The notes beneath the pieces are model-generated. The model ran no database searches and had not been told where the DNA came from. It saw only the letters and a program-made list of their open reading frames with translations. The position numbers and the translations under genes were made by a program. A DNA stretch of 64,000 nucleotides. Source: Hymenobacter aerophilus DSM 13606. GTDB lineage: Bacteria; Bacteroidota; Bacteroidia; Cytophagales; Hymenobacteraceae. The first letter of the stretch is position 1; each line of letters opens with the position of its first letter. Shown here in pieces: positions 39,855 to 49,691 of the stretch. The stretch lies in contig NZ_KB907805.1 of the NCBI RefSeq assembly GCF_000382225.1, positions 1 to 64,000 on the forward strand. The letters run 5' to 3'.

Positions 39855-41129
39855 GTGCTGACCTTCCCGCTCACCCAACTGCCCGCCGATTTCCGCGCCC
39901 GTGCCCTGCGCTGGGCGGCCGGTTTCGCGCACTGCGCCTACTACGAGCCCAACGACCTGCCCTACCCAGGCGGGCCGTTCCGGCGGCTGCTGGCCGTGGC
40001 CGACAGCGCGCCTTATTCCCCGGGCAATCTGGGCGAACTGCCGGCGTGGCTGGAGGGCGGCGCCGGCAGCAAGGCCCCGGCCTGCGGGTTTATCAGCTAT
40101 GAAGTAAAGGATGAGCTGGAGGCGCTCAGCAGCACCAACCATAGCGAACTAGCCTGGCCGGTGCTGCACTTCTTCCGGCCCCTTACCTGGCTGACCTGGG
40201 AAGGCGACCAGCTCGAAATCCACGGCGAAACGGCGGGTGTGCTGGCGGCCATTGCGGCCACTCCCCTGCCCGCCGGGCCGCCCCCGGCCGTGGCCGCCGT
40301 GGCGCCCCGCATGCCCCGGGCCGACTACCTGCGGGCCGTAGAAGCGGTGCGCGAGGATATTCTCGACGGGGAGGTGTACGAGCTGAACCTGTGCCAGGAA
40401 TTCACGGCCGACGCCGGGCAGCTGGACCCGGTGGATCTGTTCGAGCGTCTCAACGCCGCCTCGCCGGCTCCGTTTGCGGGCTTTGTGCGGCACGAAAGCC
40501 ACTTCCTGCTCTGCGCCTCGCCCGAGCGGTTCGTGCGCCGCACCGGCCCCGAGCTGCTGTCGCAGCCCATTAAAGGCACCATTGCCCGCGGAACCTCGCC
40601 CGAGCAAGACGAAATCCAGCGCCAGACCCTGCTGCAAGACGAAAAGGAACGCGCCGAAAACCTGATGATTGTGGATTTGGTGCGCAACGACCTGGCCCGC
40701 GTGGCCCAAACCGGCACCGTACGGGTGCCCGAATTGTTTGGGCTGTACCCCTTCCGCCACGTCTGGCAGATGATTTCCAGCATCACGGCCCGGCTCCAAC
40801 CCAGCCTCGGAGTGGCCGACGTGCTGGGGGCCGCCTTCCCGATGGGCTCGATGACCGGGGCGCCGAAGATCCGGGCCATGCAGCTCATCGAGCACTACGA
40901 GCGCAGCCGCCGCGGCCTCTACAGCGGCTCGCTGGGCCTCATCTGGCCCAACGGCGACTTCGATTTCAACGTCGTCATCCGCAGTCTGCAGTACCGCCAG
41001 GACACGGGCCACCTCAGCTTCCAGGTCGGCTCGGCCATCACCTACGACTCGGTGCCCGAGCGCGAGTACGCCGAGTGCCTGCTCAAAGCCCGGGCTATCC
41101 TGGAGGTGCTGGGCGCCGAGGTGAGATAG
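39855..41129 (+). CDS. pabB: Aminodeoxychorismate synthase component I
   Basis: A 424-residue chorismate-binding enzyme. With a glutamine amidotransferase subunit it makes 4-amino-4-deoxychorismate for folate synthesis. The Lys that attacks chorismate is in PIKGT (LLSQPIKGTIARG), typical of PabB rather than anthranilate synthase. Other motifs are NLMIVDLVRNDLARV, SMTGAPKIRAM and GLIWPNGDFDFNVVIR. There is no amidotransferase gene next to it. A GTG start at 39855 gives MLTFPLTQLPADF. The last codons lie in the outer arm of the next repeat. Confidence 0.9.
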   Translation: MLTFPLTQLPADFRARALRWAAGFAHCAYYEPNDLPYPGGPFRRLLAVADSAPYSPGNLGELPAWLEGGAGSKAPACGFISYEVKDELEALSSTNHSELAWPVLHFFRPLTWLTWEGDQLEIHGETAGVLAAIAATPLPAGPPPAVAAVAPRMPRADYLRAVEAVREDILDGEVYELNLCQEFTADAGQLDPVDLFERLNAASPAPFAGFVRHESHFLLCASPERFVRRTGPELLSQPIKGTIARGTSPEQDEIQRQTLLQDEKERAENLMIVDLVRNDLARVAQTGTVRVPELFGLYPFRHVWQMISSITARLQPSLGVADVLGAAFPMGSMTGAPKIRAMQLIEHYERSRRGLYSGSLGLIWPNGDFDFNVVIRSLQYRQDTGHLSFQVGSAITYDSVPEREYAECLLKARAILEVLGAEVR

Positions 41130-41230
41130 TGAGATGGTGAAATGGTGAGTTTGATATTTTGGGGGCCTGATTGCACTACTTGCACCATTAGGCCCCCAAA
41201 ACATCAAACTCACCATTTCACCATCTCACC
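41119..41230. repeat. Mirrored repeat: GGTGAGATGGTGAAATGG arms
   Basis: The arm at about 41120-41170 (GGTGAGATAGTGAGATGGTGAAATGGTGAGTTTGATATTTTGGGGGCC) faces its complement at 41189-41230. The centre is about 18 bases. The inner part forms a GGGGGCCTGA/TAGGCCCCC hairpin that could act as a terminator. The left arm overlaps the stop codon of pabB. It is the same family as 60126-60253. Confidence 0.9.
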
Positions 41231-41267
41231 TTCCCTGCCATTCTGTCATTTTTCAGCCCGAAAACCC

Positions 41268-41275
41268 TACCTTTG
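41268..41275 (+). promoter_or_regulatory. -7 box of miaB (TACCTTTG)
   Basis: An exact TAnnTTTG match 45 bases before the miaB ATG. The T-rich sequence CATTTTTC lies upstream in place of a clear -33 TTTG. Confidence 0.5.
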
Positions 41276-41320
41276 CCGCTCTCTGAATTGTGAAGCTGCT
41301 GCCCGAAAAAGGCGTATCCG

Positions 41321-42784
41321 ATGGCCCAACCCCTGATTACCCTCGATTTTCTCGACACGCCCACCCTGCCCGCGCCTAGCGTCGATGCCGTTACCCACGC
41401 CGACACGCCTTCGGGCGAGGTGCGCGTGAACCCGGCCACCCGCACCGGCCGCTCGCGCAAGCTATATCTGGAAAGCTACGGCTGCCAGATGAACTTCTCC
41501 GACTCCGAAATCGTGTCGAGCATCCTGTTCAACGAAGGCTTCGACACCACCGACTCGCTCGACCAGGCCGATCTGGTGCTGCTCAACACCTGCTCCATCC
41601 GCGAGAAGGCCGAGCAGACCGTGCGCATGCGCCTTTCGCAGATCAACAGTTACAAAAAGCGCCGCCCCGGCATGCTGGTGGGCGTGCTCGGCTGCATGGC
41701 CGAGCGCCTGAAAAGCAAGTTTCTGGAGGAAGAAAAGCTCGTCGACCTCGTAGTGGGTCCCGACGCCTACCGCGACCTGCCCCAGCTCATTTCCCAGGTT
41801 GATAGCGGCCAGAAAGCCGTGAACGTGCTGCTGAGCCGCGAGGAAACCTACGCCGACATCACGCCGGTGCGCCTCAACTCCAATGGCATCACGGCCTTTA
41901 TCAGCATCATGCGCGGCTGCGACAACATGTGCTCGTTCTGCGTGGTGCCCTTCACGCGGGGCCGCGAGCGAAGCCGCGACGCCCACAGCATCGTGCGCGA
42001 GGCGCAGGATTTGGTGGCGGCCGGCTACAAGGAAGTGACGCTACTGGGCCAGAACGTGGACTCCTATAAGTGGGCCTCCGAGGATGGCACCGAGCAGGTA
42101 AACTTTGCCCAGCTGCTGGAGCAGGTGGCCCTGGTGAGCCCCCAGTTGCGGGTGCGCTTCTCCACCTCCCACCCCAAAGACATTACCGACGAGGTGCTGC
42201 ACACCATGGCGCGGCACGAAAACATCTGCAAATACATCCATCTGCCGGCCCAAAGCGGCAACTCGCGGATGCTGGCCCTGATGAACCGCACCTACGACCG
42301 GCCCTGGTACGAGGAGCGCGTGCAAGCCATCCGCCGCATTTTGGGCGACGACTGCGCCATTTCTACCGACATGATTTCGGGCTTCTGCTCGGAAACCGAG
42401 GAGGAGCACCAGGACACGCTCAGCCTGATGGAATACGTGCGCTACGACATGGCCTTCATGTTCTTCTACTCGGAGCGCCCCGGCACACTGGCCGCCCGCA
42501 AGCTCGAAGATGACGTGCCGCTGGAAGTGAAAAAGCGCCGCCTGGCCGAAGTCATTGCTCGTCAGAAAGAGCACAGCCGCCAGCGAAACGCCCGCGCCGT
42601 GGGCCAGGTGCACCGCGTGCTGGCCGAGAACTTCTCCAAACGCAGCGACGAGCACCTAAGCGGCCGCAACAGCCAGAATCAGGTCATCATCTTCCCCAAG
42701 AAACACTACAAGAAGGGTGACTACGTTGATGTGCTGGTCAATGAATCAACCACCAATACGCTGCTGGGCGAAGCGGTTGGATAG
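41321..42784 (+). CDS. miaB: tRNA-2-methylthio-N6-dimethylallyladenosine synthase
   Basis: A 487-residue radical-SAM methylthiotransferase that adds the methylthio group to i6A37. Residues near 50 carry the N-terminal cluster cysteines ([32 protein letters not shown]). The radical-SAM C200, C204, C207 lie in [16 protein letters not shown], and a C-terminal TRAM domain follows. The N-terminal 45-residue extension is ordinary for Cytophagales. Its partner MiaE is encoded at 31347. The stop codon lies in the left arm of the repeat around the four-helix-bundle gene. Confidence 0.96.
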   Translation: MAQPLITLDFLDTPTLPAPSVDAVTHADTPSGEVRVNPATRTGRSRKLYLESYGCQMNFSDSEIVSSILFNEGFDTTDSLDQADLVLLNTCSIREKAEQTVRMRLSQINSYKKRRPGMLVGVLGCMAERLKSKFLEEEKLVDLVVGPDAYRDLPQLISQVDSGQKAVNVLLSREETYADITPVRLNSNGITAFISIMRGCDNMCSFCVVPFTRGRERSRDAHSIVREAQDLVAAGYKEVTLLGQNVDSYKWASEDGTEQVNFAQLLEQVALVSPQLRVRFSTSHPKDITDEVLHTMARHENICKYIHLPAQSGNSRMLALMNRTYDRPWYEERVQAIRRILGDDCAISTDMISGFCSETEEEHQDTLSLMEYVRYDMAFMFFYSERPGTLAARKLEDDVPLEVKKRRLAEVIARQKEHSRQRNARAVGQVHRVLAENFSKRSDEHLSGRNSQNQVIIFPKKHYKKGDYVDVLVNESTTNTLLGEAVG

Positions 42785-42815
42785 TTGTCAGTTGCTCGTT
42801 GTCAGTTGTTAGTCA
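42782..42815. repeat. Left arm, GTTGTCAGTTG repeat flanking the four-helix-bundle gene
   Basis: TAGTTGTCAGTTGCTCGTTG and following, to 42815, pairs with the inverse arm at 43235-43268 at about 27 of 33 positions. The TAG stop of miaB is its first codon. Confidence 0.85.
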
Positions 42816-42824
42816 TCTTTGGAT

Positions 42825-43268
42825 ATGGATAATAGCGCTGAAAGGTCCTACACCGAGCTTGTTGTCTGGCAGAAAAGCAGGGCTTTGGTTAGTATCGTCT
42901 ATGCAATGACTAAGTGCTTTCCGAAGGAAGAACTTTTCGGTTTGAGCAATCAGCTGCGGCGGGCTGCCGTTTCTATTCCCTCCAACATTGCCGAAGGCTG
43001 CGGACGGCAACACACCCGTGACACTCTCCAGTTCTTATTTATTGCTCGGGGTTCCTTATTCGAAGTGGAAACGCAATGCTATCTGGCAACTGACCAGCAT
43101 TATATATCTACTGACCAATTGCAGCTTGTTTTGACAGCTATTCAGGACTGCAAAAAGCTGCTGCAGGGATTCATTCGGTACTACCGCACGCTTGCACCGT
43201 CGTCACAAGCGCATGAGGATGCTGCCCCATACCAAACTGACAACGGACAACTAACAACCGACAACTAA
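42825..43268 (+). CDS. Four-helix-bundle protein (S23/IVP family)
   Basis: A 147-residue protein of the S23 rRNA-intervening-sequence/four-helix-bundle family: the family signature EGCGRQHTRDTLQFL(...)RGSLFEVETQ and QLRRAAVSIPSNIAEG are visible. Such proteins occur inside 23S rRNA insertions and as free-standing genes, and they are structurally related to the Avd accessory protein of diversity-generating retroelements. No reverse transcriptase or variable repeat is present here. The last residues (QTDNGQLTTDN) and stop come from the right repeat arm. The gene interrupts the otherwise conserved miaB - sigma-54 activator order. GC is lower than in the neighbours. Confidence 0.9.
   Translation: MDNSAERSYTELVVWQKSRALVSIVYAMTKCFPKEELFGLSNQLRRAAVSIPSNIAEGCGRQHTRDTLQFLFIARGSLFEVETQCYLATDQHYISTDQLQLVLTAIQDCKKLLQGFIRYYRTLAPSSQAHEDAAPYQTDNGQLTTDN
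43235..43268. repeat. Right arm, GTTGTCAGTTG repeat
   Basis: AACTGACAACGGACAACTAACAACCGACAACTAA is the inverted counterpart of 42782-42815. It encodes the C-terminus of the four-helix-bundle protein and ends at its stop codon, one base before the TTG start of the sigma-54 activator. Confidence 0.85.
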
Positions 43269-43269
43269 A

Positions 43270-44595
43270 TTGACACCTTCCGAAATACAATCCATCAAGC
43301 AGCGCTTCGGCATTATCGGCAACGCGCCTTCGCTGAACTACGCCATTCAGGTGGCGGCGCAGGTGGCCCCGACCGATATGACGGTGCTGATAACGGGTGA
43401 GAGCGGCTCCGGCAAGGAGTCGTTTTCCAAGATAATCCACGCCCTTTCGCCCCGCAAGCACGGGCAGTTCATCGCCATCAACTGCGGCGCCATTCCCGAG
43501 GGCACGATTGATTCGGAACTGTTTGGCCACGAGAAAGGGTCGTTTACCGGGGCCCAGGAGGCGCGCAAGGGCTATTTCGAGGTGACGAATGGCGGCACTA
43601 TCTTCCTCGACGAGATTGGCGAAATGCCACTCGGCACCCAGGCGCGGCTGCTGCGGGTGCTCGAAAACGGCGAGTTCATCCGCGTGGGCTCCAGTAAAGT
43701 ACAGAAAACCGATGTGCGCGTGGTGGCCGCTACCAACGTGAATCTGCTCGACGCCGTGCGCGAGGGCCGCTTCCGCGAAGACCTGTACTATCGCCTCAAC
43801 ACGGTGCCGATTACGGTTCCACCCTTGCGTGAACGGGGTGATGATATCTACTTACTATTTAGAAAGTTCGCTACTGATTTTTCTGACCGTTACCGCGTCA
43901 AGCCCATCAGCCTGACGCCCGAGGCGGTGCAGGAGTTGCAGCGGTTCCGGTTTCCCGGCAACATCCGCCAGCTCAAGAACGTGGCCGAGCAGATGTCGGT
44001 GCTGGAAACCGACCGCGAGGTGGACGCCCGCCGCCTGCGCCAGTACCTGCCCGCCGACCAGGCCAGCCGCCTGCCCATGCTGGTGCACGCCGCCGGCACC
44101 GGCGCCACCGACGGGGCCGGCAACAGCTACTCGGAGCGCGACCTGCTTTACAAGGTGCTCTTCGATATGCGCCGCGACATGACCGACCTCAAGAAGCTGG
44201 TACTGGAGCTGGCTACCGGCCAGCGCCCCCACGAAACCCAGGAATTGTTGCGCCAGAACAGCCACCTATTCAGTACCACCGCCGTTGCGCCCTACGAGGG
44301 CCCGGGCAGCCGCCCCCTGCGGCCCGAAGGCGGCAGCAACGAATACATCCTCAGCTCGCGCGAGCTAAGCGACGACGATGAGGCCGAATACGAGGAGGAA
44401 GACGTGCAGCGGGTGGAGGACATCCCGCACGAAACGGAGGAGGAAACGCTGAGTCTGGAGGCCAAGGAGAAGGAAATGATTATCAAGGCCCTCAAAAAGC
44501 ACCACAACAAGCGCAAGTACGCCGCCCACGACCTCGGCATTTCCGAGCGCACCCTCTATCGCAAACTCAAGCAGTATGACCTGGAACAAGCGTAA
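43270..44595 (+). CDS. Sigma-54-dependent Fis-family response activator
   Basis: A 441-residue activator without an N-terminal receiver domain. The AAA+ domain is complete: Walker A GESGSGKES near residue 43, the sigma-54 contact loop GSFTGA (GAFTGA in most activators), Walker B GTIFLDEIGEMP, and an R-finger region. The C-terminal Fis helix-turn-helix is DLGISERTLYRKLKQYDL, with an acidic linker before it (DDEAEYEEEDVQRVED). TTG 43270 was chosen because no ATG is near. In this clade the gene normally follows miaB and precedes lptE; here the four-helix cassette intervenes. Confidence 0.92.
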   Translation: MTPSEIQSIKQRFGIIGNAPSLNYAIQVAAQVAPTDMTVLITGESGSGKESFSKIIHALSPRKHGQFIAINCGAIPEGTIDSELFGHEKGSFTGAQEARKGYFEVTNGGTIFLDEIGEMPLGTQARLLRVLENGEFIRVGSSKVQKTDVRVVAATNVNLLDAVREGRFREDLYYRLNTVPITVPPLRERGDDIYLLFRKFATDFSDRYRVKPISLTPEAVQELQRFRFPGNIRQLKNVAEQMSVLETDREVDARRLRQYLPADQASRLPMLVHAAGTGATDGAGNSYSERDLLYKVLFDMRRDMTDLKKLVLELATGQRPHETQELLRQNSHLFSTTAVAPYEGPGSRPLRPEGGSNEYILSSRELSDDDEAEYEEEDVQRVEDIPHETEEETLSLEAKEKEMIIKALKKHHNKRKYAAHDLGISERTLYRKLKQYDLEQA

Positions 44596-45184
44596 TTTTG
44601 AGCTGCAAGCCACAAGCTGCAAGCTGCAAGTCGGTCAGTTGCCATCGATTCTATCAGGTTACTGGTTGCGGCTTATAGCTTGCAGCTTGTGGCTTGTGGC
44701 TTGCAGCTTACTAAGCGGCTGCGGGGTGTACTCGTTCAGCGGGACCAACATCGACCCCACTATCAAAACGATTTCCATTGCCACGTTTGCCAACAATGCC
44801 AGCAACGGACCGGCGTTTTTGTCGCAGCAGTTCACCGAGAGTTTTAAGGACTATTTTCAGCGCAACACCAGCCTCAAGCTCGTGCCGCGCGACGGTGATT
44901 TGCAGTTTGAGGGTCAGCTGATTGCCTACGATTTCGCCCCGGCCGCCATTCAGCAGCAAAACGGCGTCGATCAGGCGGGCGCCAACCAGCTTACCATTCA
45001 GGTGCGGGTGAAATTCACCAATACCAAGGACCCCAAACAGGACTTCGAGCAGACCCTGCAAACTACCCGCTCGTTTCCGGCCACCCGCGACATTGCCAGC
45101 GTCAACAGCGACCAGACGGCGCTGAACGAGCTGTTTCGCAACCTGATTACCGAGGCCTTCAATAAGTCGGTGGCTAACTGGTGA
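44576..45184 (+). CDS. LptE family lipoprotein (LPS assembly)
   Basis: Up to 202 residues. LptE is the outer-membrane lipoprotein partner of LptD in LPS insertion. The body (GVYSFSGTNIDPTIKTISIATFANNA) matches LptE-like proteins of Bacteroidota. The lipobox is LLSGC (Cys 49 if ATG 44576 is used). The ATG gives a 48-residue leader, too long for a lipoprotein. TTG starts at 44639 or 44666 give signal peptides of 27 or 18 residues. Either way, the hydrophobic part (LRLIACSLWLVACSLLSG) is encoded by the right arm of a GCTTGCAGCTTGTGG repeat. The ATG overlaps the activator by 20 bases. Confidence 0.85.
   Translation: MTWNKRNFELQATSCKLQVGQLPSILSGYWLRLIACSLWLVACSLLSGCGVYSFSGTNIDPTIKTISIATFANNASNGPAFLSQQFTESFKDYFQRNTSLKLVPRDGDLQFEGQLIAYDFAPAAIQQQNGVDQAGANQLTIQVRVKFTNTKDPKQDFEQTLQTTRSFPATRDIASVNSDQTALNELFRNLITEAFNKSVANW
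44597..44712. repeat. Mirrored repeat: CAAGCTGCAAGC arms across the lptE start
   Basis: The left arm (GAGCTGCAAGCCACAAGCTGCAAGCTGCAAGTC, about 44600-44633) faces the right arm (TATAGCTTGCAGCTTGTGGCTTGTGGCTTGCAGCTTA, 44675-44711). The right arm is translated as the LptE signal peptide. Confidence 0.85.
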
Positions 45185-45330
45185 TTGGAGCCGGCGCGCG
45201 TTTTAGTGCCCGAATTCCCGTATTGTTGTAACCCGCTTGCCCGGCTGCGGCCGGGGTTTGCCCGCTCCTATTTTCCTGCCGCGGCCCACCTATGGGCCGT
45301 GGGCCGGCTGCTTTTTCTACCCTGTTTCGC

Positions 45331-46887
45331 ATGACCCGCGCGTCGCTCTTACGCATTCTGGACCACGTAGACGGTATTTCCGACAATGAAATCCGGGAGC
45401 TGGAGCAGTTGGCCGCGGCCTTTCCGTACTGCCAGACGGCGCACGTGCTGCTGGCCAAAACGGCCCACGACCGCGGCAGCATGCTGGCCGGCCAGCGCCT
45501 GCGCCGCGCCGCCACCTACGCCGCCGACCGCGAACTGCTACGCCAGCTGCTGGAACGCCCAGTCGCTCCCATCCCCACAGCAACCCCAGCCGCTCCGGCC
45601 GCGGAAATGCTGCCGGTCGAGGCCCCGCAGGCGCCCCTACCAGCCGTTGCTGAAGCCGCCCCGGATGCACCGGTCGTTCTGGCCACCGCATCCGCTGAGC
45701 CGGCCGCCGCACCGGAAACCGATTTATTCGCAGTAGAAGTTGTTTCGGCCACCGCACCGGTTGATGCAATGACGCGGGCAACTGAGGAACCGGCGGCTGA
45801 CGAAGCGCCAACAGCCCCTGCAGCGCCGGCAAACACTCAGCAACCTGAAGCAACGGACACGTCGGCCGCGGAGGAGTTGATAACACCTGAGCCGGCCGAT
45901 GAAGTATCTGTAAATCAGCCCTCCCAGCCAGCCGAAGCAGTTTTGGTTGAGTTGCCGGAAGAAGCAGCGCCCACCGATGGCGCACCGGCAGCATTGGCCG
46001 AGGCGTCTGCCGGGGAGGAAGAATCGACGGAAGCTGCCGGGCCGGACGAGCTGCCGGCAGCTGTTCCGGCGCCAACAGAAACAGTTGGTTTAACGACGGA
46101 TAGCGACGAAGCCGTGGACGAAGCGGCCATTGCCGAAGCCGCCCCGGCACCAGTTACTGCTACGACCGAAGTGGCTCCAGTTGCTGTTGAAGCCCCCGTA
46201 AGCCCCGAAAGTGTCGAATTGGCGGATGAGCTCTTGCCGGCCGTTGCGCCGCCCATCCGCCCGCCAAGTAGCGCCGGAATTTCGCGCTTCGAGTTTGGCC
46301 TGGGCGAGTCGCGGCTGCCCGAACCGACGGGCTACCGGCTGCCGGGCTTCGACGAGGACGACGAGGAATTAGGAGCCGAAGACGGCGAGCAACCCTCCTT
46401 CCAGCCAAAGCCCCCGCCCCCCATTACGGCGCCCTTCCGGGCCGATGCCGAGCTAGGCTACGCGCTGGGTGGCGGCAGCCGCCTGGGTTACGACCTGCAG
46501 GCCCGCACCCCCGACGGTTTCGTGCTTGATTTGCCGCTGGAGGCGTTTTTCGAGCCCGATGCGCTGCTGCTGGCCCACGCCCGCGCCCACCAGCCGGCCC
46601 CCAAAGCCTCCTCGCTCGACCTGATAAACCGCTTCCTCAAGGCCCAGCCCCGCATCAAGGCAGCCGGCAGCAACGCGGCGCTGCCGGCAACTGAACAAGC
46701 CGATTTGTCGGTGCGCAGCAGTGCCGGGGCGCCGGCGCTGGCCTCCGAGAGTCTGGCCAAAATCATGGTCCGCCAGGGCAAGACAGCCAAGGCCATTGAA
46801 ATATATGAGCGCCTGATGACGAAGCAGCCCGAAAAAATGGCGTACTTTGCCGAGCAAATCCAACAACTGCAACAACCCCCGGAGTAG
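45331..46887 (+). CDS. Hypothetical protein between lptE and secG, acidic low-complexity centre
   Basis: A 518-residue protein from ATG 45331, with conserved ends and a variable middle. The N-terminal 75 residues are helical (ISDNEIRELEQLAAAFPYCQTAHVLLAKTAHDRGS). Residues about 80-330 are Ala/Pro/Glu/Val-rich, with no stable fold expected. The end contains a TPR-like repeat (SLAKIMVRQGKTAKAIEIYERLM). The stop codon is directly followed by the secG ATG. I know similar proteins at this place in other Cytophagales but no function. It may be a periplasm- or membrane-associated assembly factor; that is a guess from context. Confidence 0.8.
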   Translation: MTRASLLRILDHVDGISDNEIRELEQLAAAFPYCQTAHVLLAKTAHDRGSMLAGQRLRRAATYAADRELLRQLLERPVAPIPTATPAAPAAEMLPVEAPQAPLPAVAEAAPDAPVVLATASAEPAAAPETDLFAVEVVSATAPVDAMTRATEEPAADEAPTAPAAPANTQQPEATDTSAAEELITPEPADEVSVNQPSQPAEAVLVELPEEAAPTDGAPAALAEASAGEEESTEAAGPDELPAAVPAPTETVGLTTDSDEAVDEAAIAEAAPAPVTATTEVAPVAVEAPVSPESVELADELLPAVAPPIRPPSSAGISRFEFGLGESRLPEPTGYRLPGFDEDDEELGAEDGEQPSFQPKPPPPITAPFRADAELGYALGGGSRLGYDLQARTPDGFVLDLPLEAFFEPDALLLAHARAHQPAPKASSLDLINRFLKAQPRIKAAGSNAALPATEQADLSVRSSAGAPALASESLAKIMVRQGKTAKAIEIYERLMTKQPEKMAYFAEQIQQLQQPPE

Positions 46888-47256
46888 ATGTATTACGTTC
46901 TCATTGCCCTGATTCTCGTCGTTTGCGTACTGCTGGCCCTGGTGGTGCTGGCCCAGAACCCCAAAGGCGGCGGCCTCTCCAGCCAGTTCGGCGCAGGCGG
47001 TGCCGCCCAGATGATGGGCGTAAAGCGCACCGGCGACCTGCTCGAAAAGCTCACCTGGGGCTTCGCCATCGGCCTGATGCTCCTCAGCCTGGGTTCCTAC
47101 GTAGTCGGTGGCCATGTGCAGTCGGGCCCCGTGCGCAGCATCAACCAGCAGCGCGCCCTTGAAACCCGCATGCCCGCTACCTCGGCCCCCGTGCCCGCTG
47201 GCGCTCCGGCAACTGCCCCCGCTACTCCGGCCCCGGCGCCCGCTCCGGCCAACTAA
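46888..47256 (+). CDS. secG: Preprotein translocase subunit SecG
   Basis: A 122-residue protein with two membrane helices, VLIALILVVCVLLALVVLAQ (3-22) and WGFAIGLMLLSLGSYVVGG. The cytoplasmic loop GGGLSSQFGAGGAAQMMGVKRTGD carries the conserved SecG signature. The C-terminus has an Ala/Pro tail. SecG assists SecYE during protein export. It starts immediately after the preceding stop codon and is followed by a terminator, so it ends the lptE transcription unit. Confidence 0.95.
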   Translation: MYYVLIALILVVCVLLALVVLAQNPKGGGLSSQFGAGGAAQMMGVKRTGDLLEKLTWGFAIGLMLLSLGSYVVGGHVQSGPVRSINQQRALETRMPATSAPVPAGAPATAPATPAPAPAPAN

Positions 47257-47275
47257 GTATCATCCGTTTTTTCGG

Positions 47276-47317
47276 CTTGAAAGCCGGTGGTTTCCTTGCG
47301 GAGCCACCGGCTTTTTG
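47276..47317 (+). terminator. Terminator after secG
   Basis: The stem AAAGCCGGTGG (47279-47289) pairs with CCACCGGCTTT and is followed by TTT. The loop is about 13 bases. The next 210 bases to groES hold several TGnCA words (47380, 47436, 47450, 47473), which may be regulatory. Confidence 0.85.
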
Positions 47318-47526
47318 CGTTGTGGGGCTGTGGCAAGGCCTGTAGTTCGTGCCATTGCGGGGCGCTTTCCTGCCACGACTGACACGTTTGCGCCGCAAAA
47401 CTGACTGGAATAGGGCCTAAACTGTCCATTCTGTCAGGTTTGGGCGGGCTGGCACAGATGATGTAGCACGGCTGACACACCCTGGTAATTCCAGTTTCTT
47501 TCAACTTTTCAACCAAAACGTACACT

Positions 47527-47817
47527 ATGTCGCTTAGCATCAAACCGCTGGCTGACCGCGTTATCATCGCGCCGGCCGCCGCCGAAGAAAAAACCAAATC
47601 GGGCATCATCATTCCCGACACGGCCAAGGAAAAGCCCCAGCGGGGCGAAGTAGTGGCCGTGGGTGAGGGCAAAGTGGCCGACAACGGCACCACCATCAAG
47701 CCCCAGGTAAAGGCCGGCGACCAGGTGCTCTACGGCAAGTACGCCGGCACCGAAATCACCGTCGACGGGCAGGACCTGCTCATCATGAAGGAGTCGGACA
47801 TTTTCGCCGTCCTCTAG
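47527..47817 (+). CDS. groES: Co-chaperonin GroES
   Basis: A 96-residue 10-kDa chaperonin that caps the GroEL ring. The mobile loop contains [19 protein letters not shown] and the roof strand is [14 protein letters not shown]. Its length is typical. It is followed by groEL after 53 bases, forming the usual heat-inducible operon. No perfect CIRCE element (TTAGCACTC-N9-GAGTGCTAA) was seen upstream, so control must be by another route. Confidence 0.98.
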   Translation: MSLSIKPLADRVIIAPAAAEEKTKSGIIIPDTAKEKPQRGEVVAVGEGKVADNGTTIKPQVKAGDQVLYGKYAGTEITVDGQDLLIMKESDIFAVL

Positions 47818-47855
47818 GCCGAACGCCGGTTTTTTCCTTTTCTGAATTCAGTTAA

Positions 47856-49517
<1,662 letters not shown>

Positions 49518-49519
49518 AT

Positions 49520-49628
49520 CGCTGATTCCCGCTGATTAATCGTGATTCCGCTGATTTTTTGATTGGTTGATTACGGTTAAGCCGCACACGTAAAAGCCCC
49601 GCTGGATTTTGTCCGGCGGGGCTTTTTG
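49520..49628. repeat. Left inverted arm (about 110 bases) of the aldo/keto reductase cassette
   Basis: The arm consists of CGCTGATT units (49520-49566), a 24-base variable part, and a terminator hairpin (TAAAAGCCCCGC...GCGGGGCTTTTTG, 49591-49628). The right arm at 50551-50667 is its inverse. The unit part matches at about 41 of 47 positions (the differences are transitions) and the hairpin nearly perfectly. Confidence 0.88.
49591..49628. terminator. Terminator between groEL and the reductase gene
   Basis: The stem AAAGCCCCGC/GCGGGGCTTT has an approximately 13-base loop and a T run; it is nearly the same as the hairpin at 50553-50588, in inverse orientation. It would end the groESL transcript. 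Confidence 0.85.
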
Positions 49629-49691
49629 TGCGTAAGCAGTACCTGCCAATCGGATTGATTGCGCATTGTACCTGACTGACTACATTTTAAA

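Noticed and set aside
42825-43268. Avd protein of a diversity-generating retroelement
   Set aside because: The fold family is related, but no reverse transcriptase, template repeat or variable repeat lies nearby.
47256-47526. CIRCE heat-shock operator before groES
   Set aside because: No TTAGCACTC/GAGTGCTAA dyad, even allowing a few mismatches.
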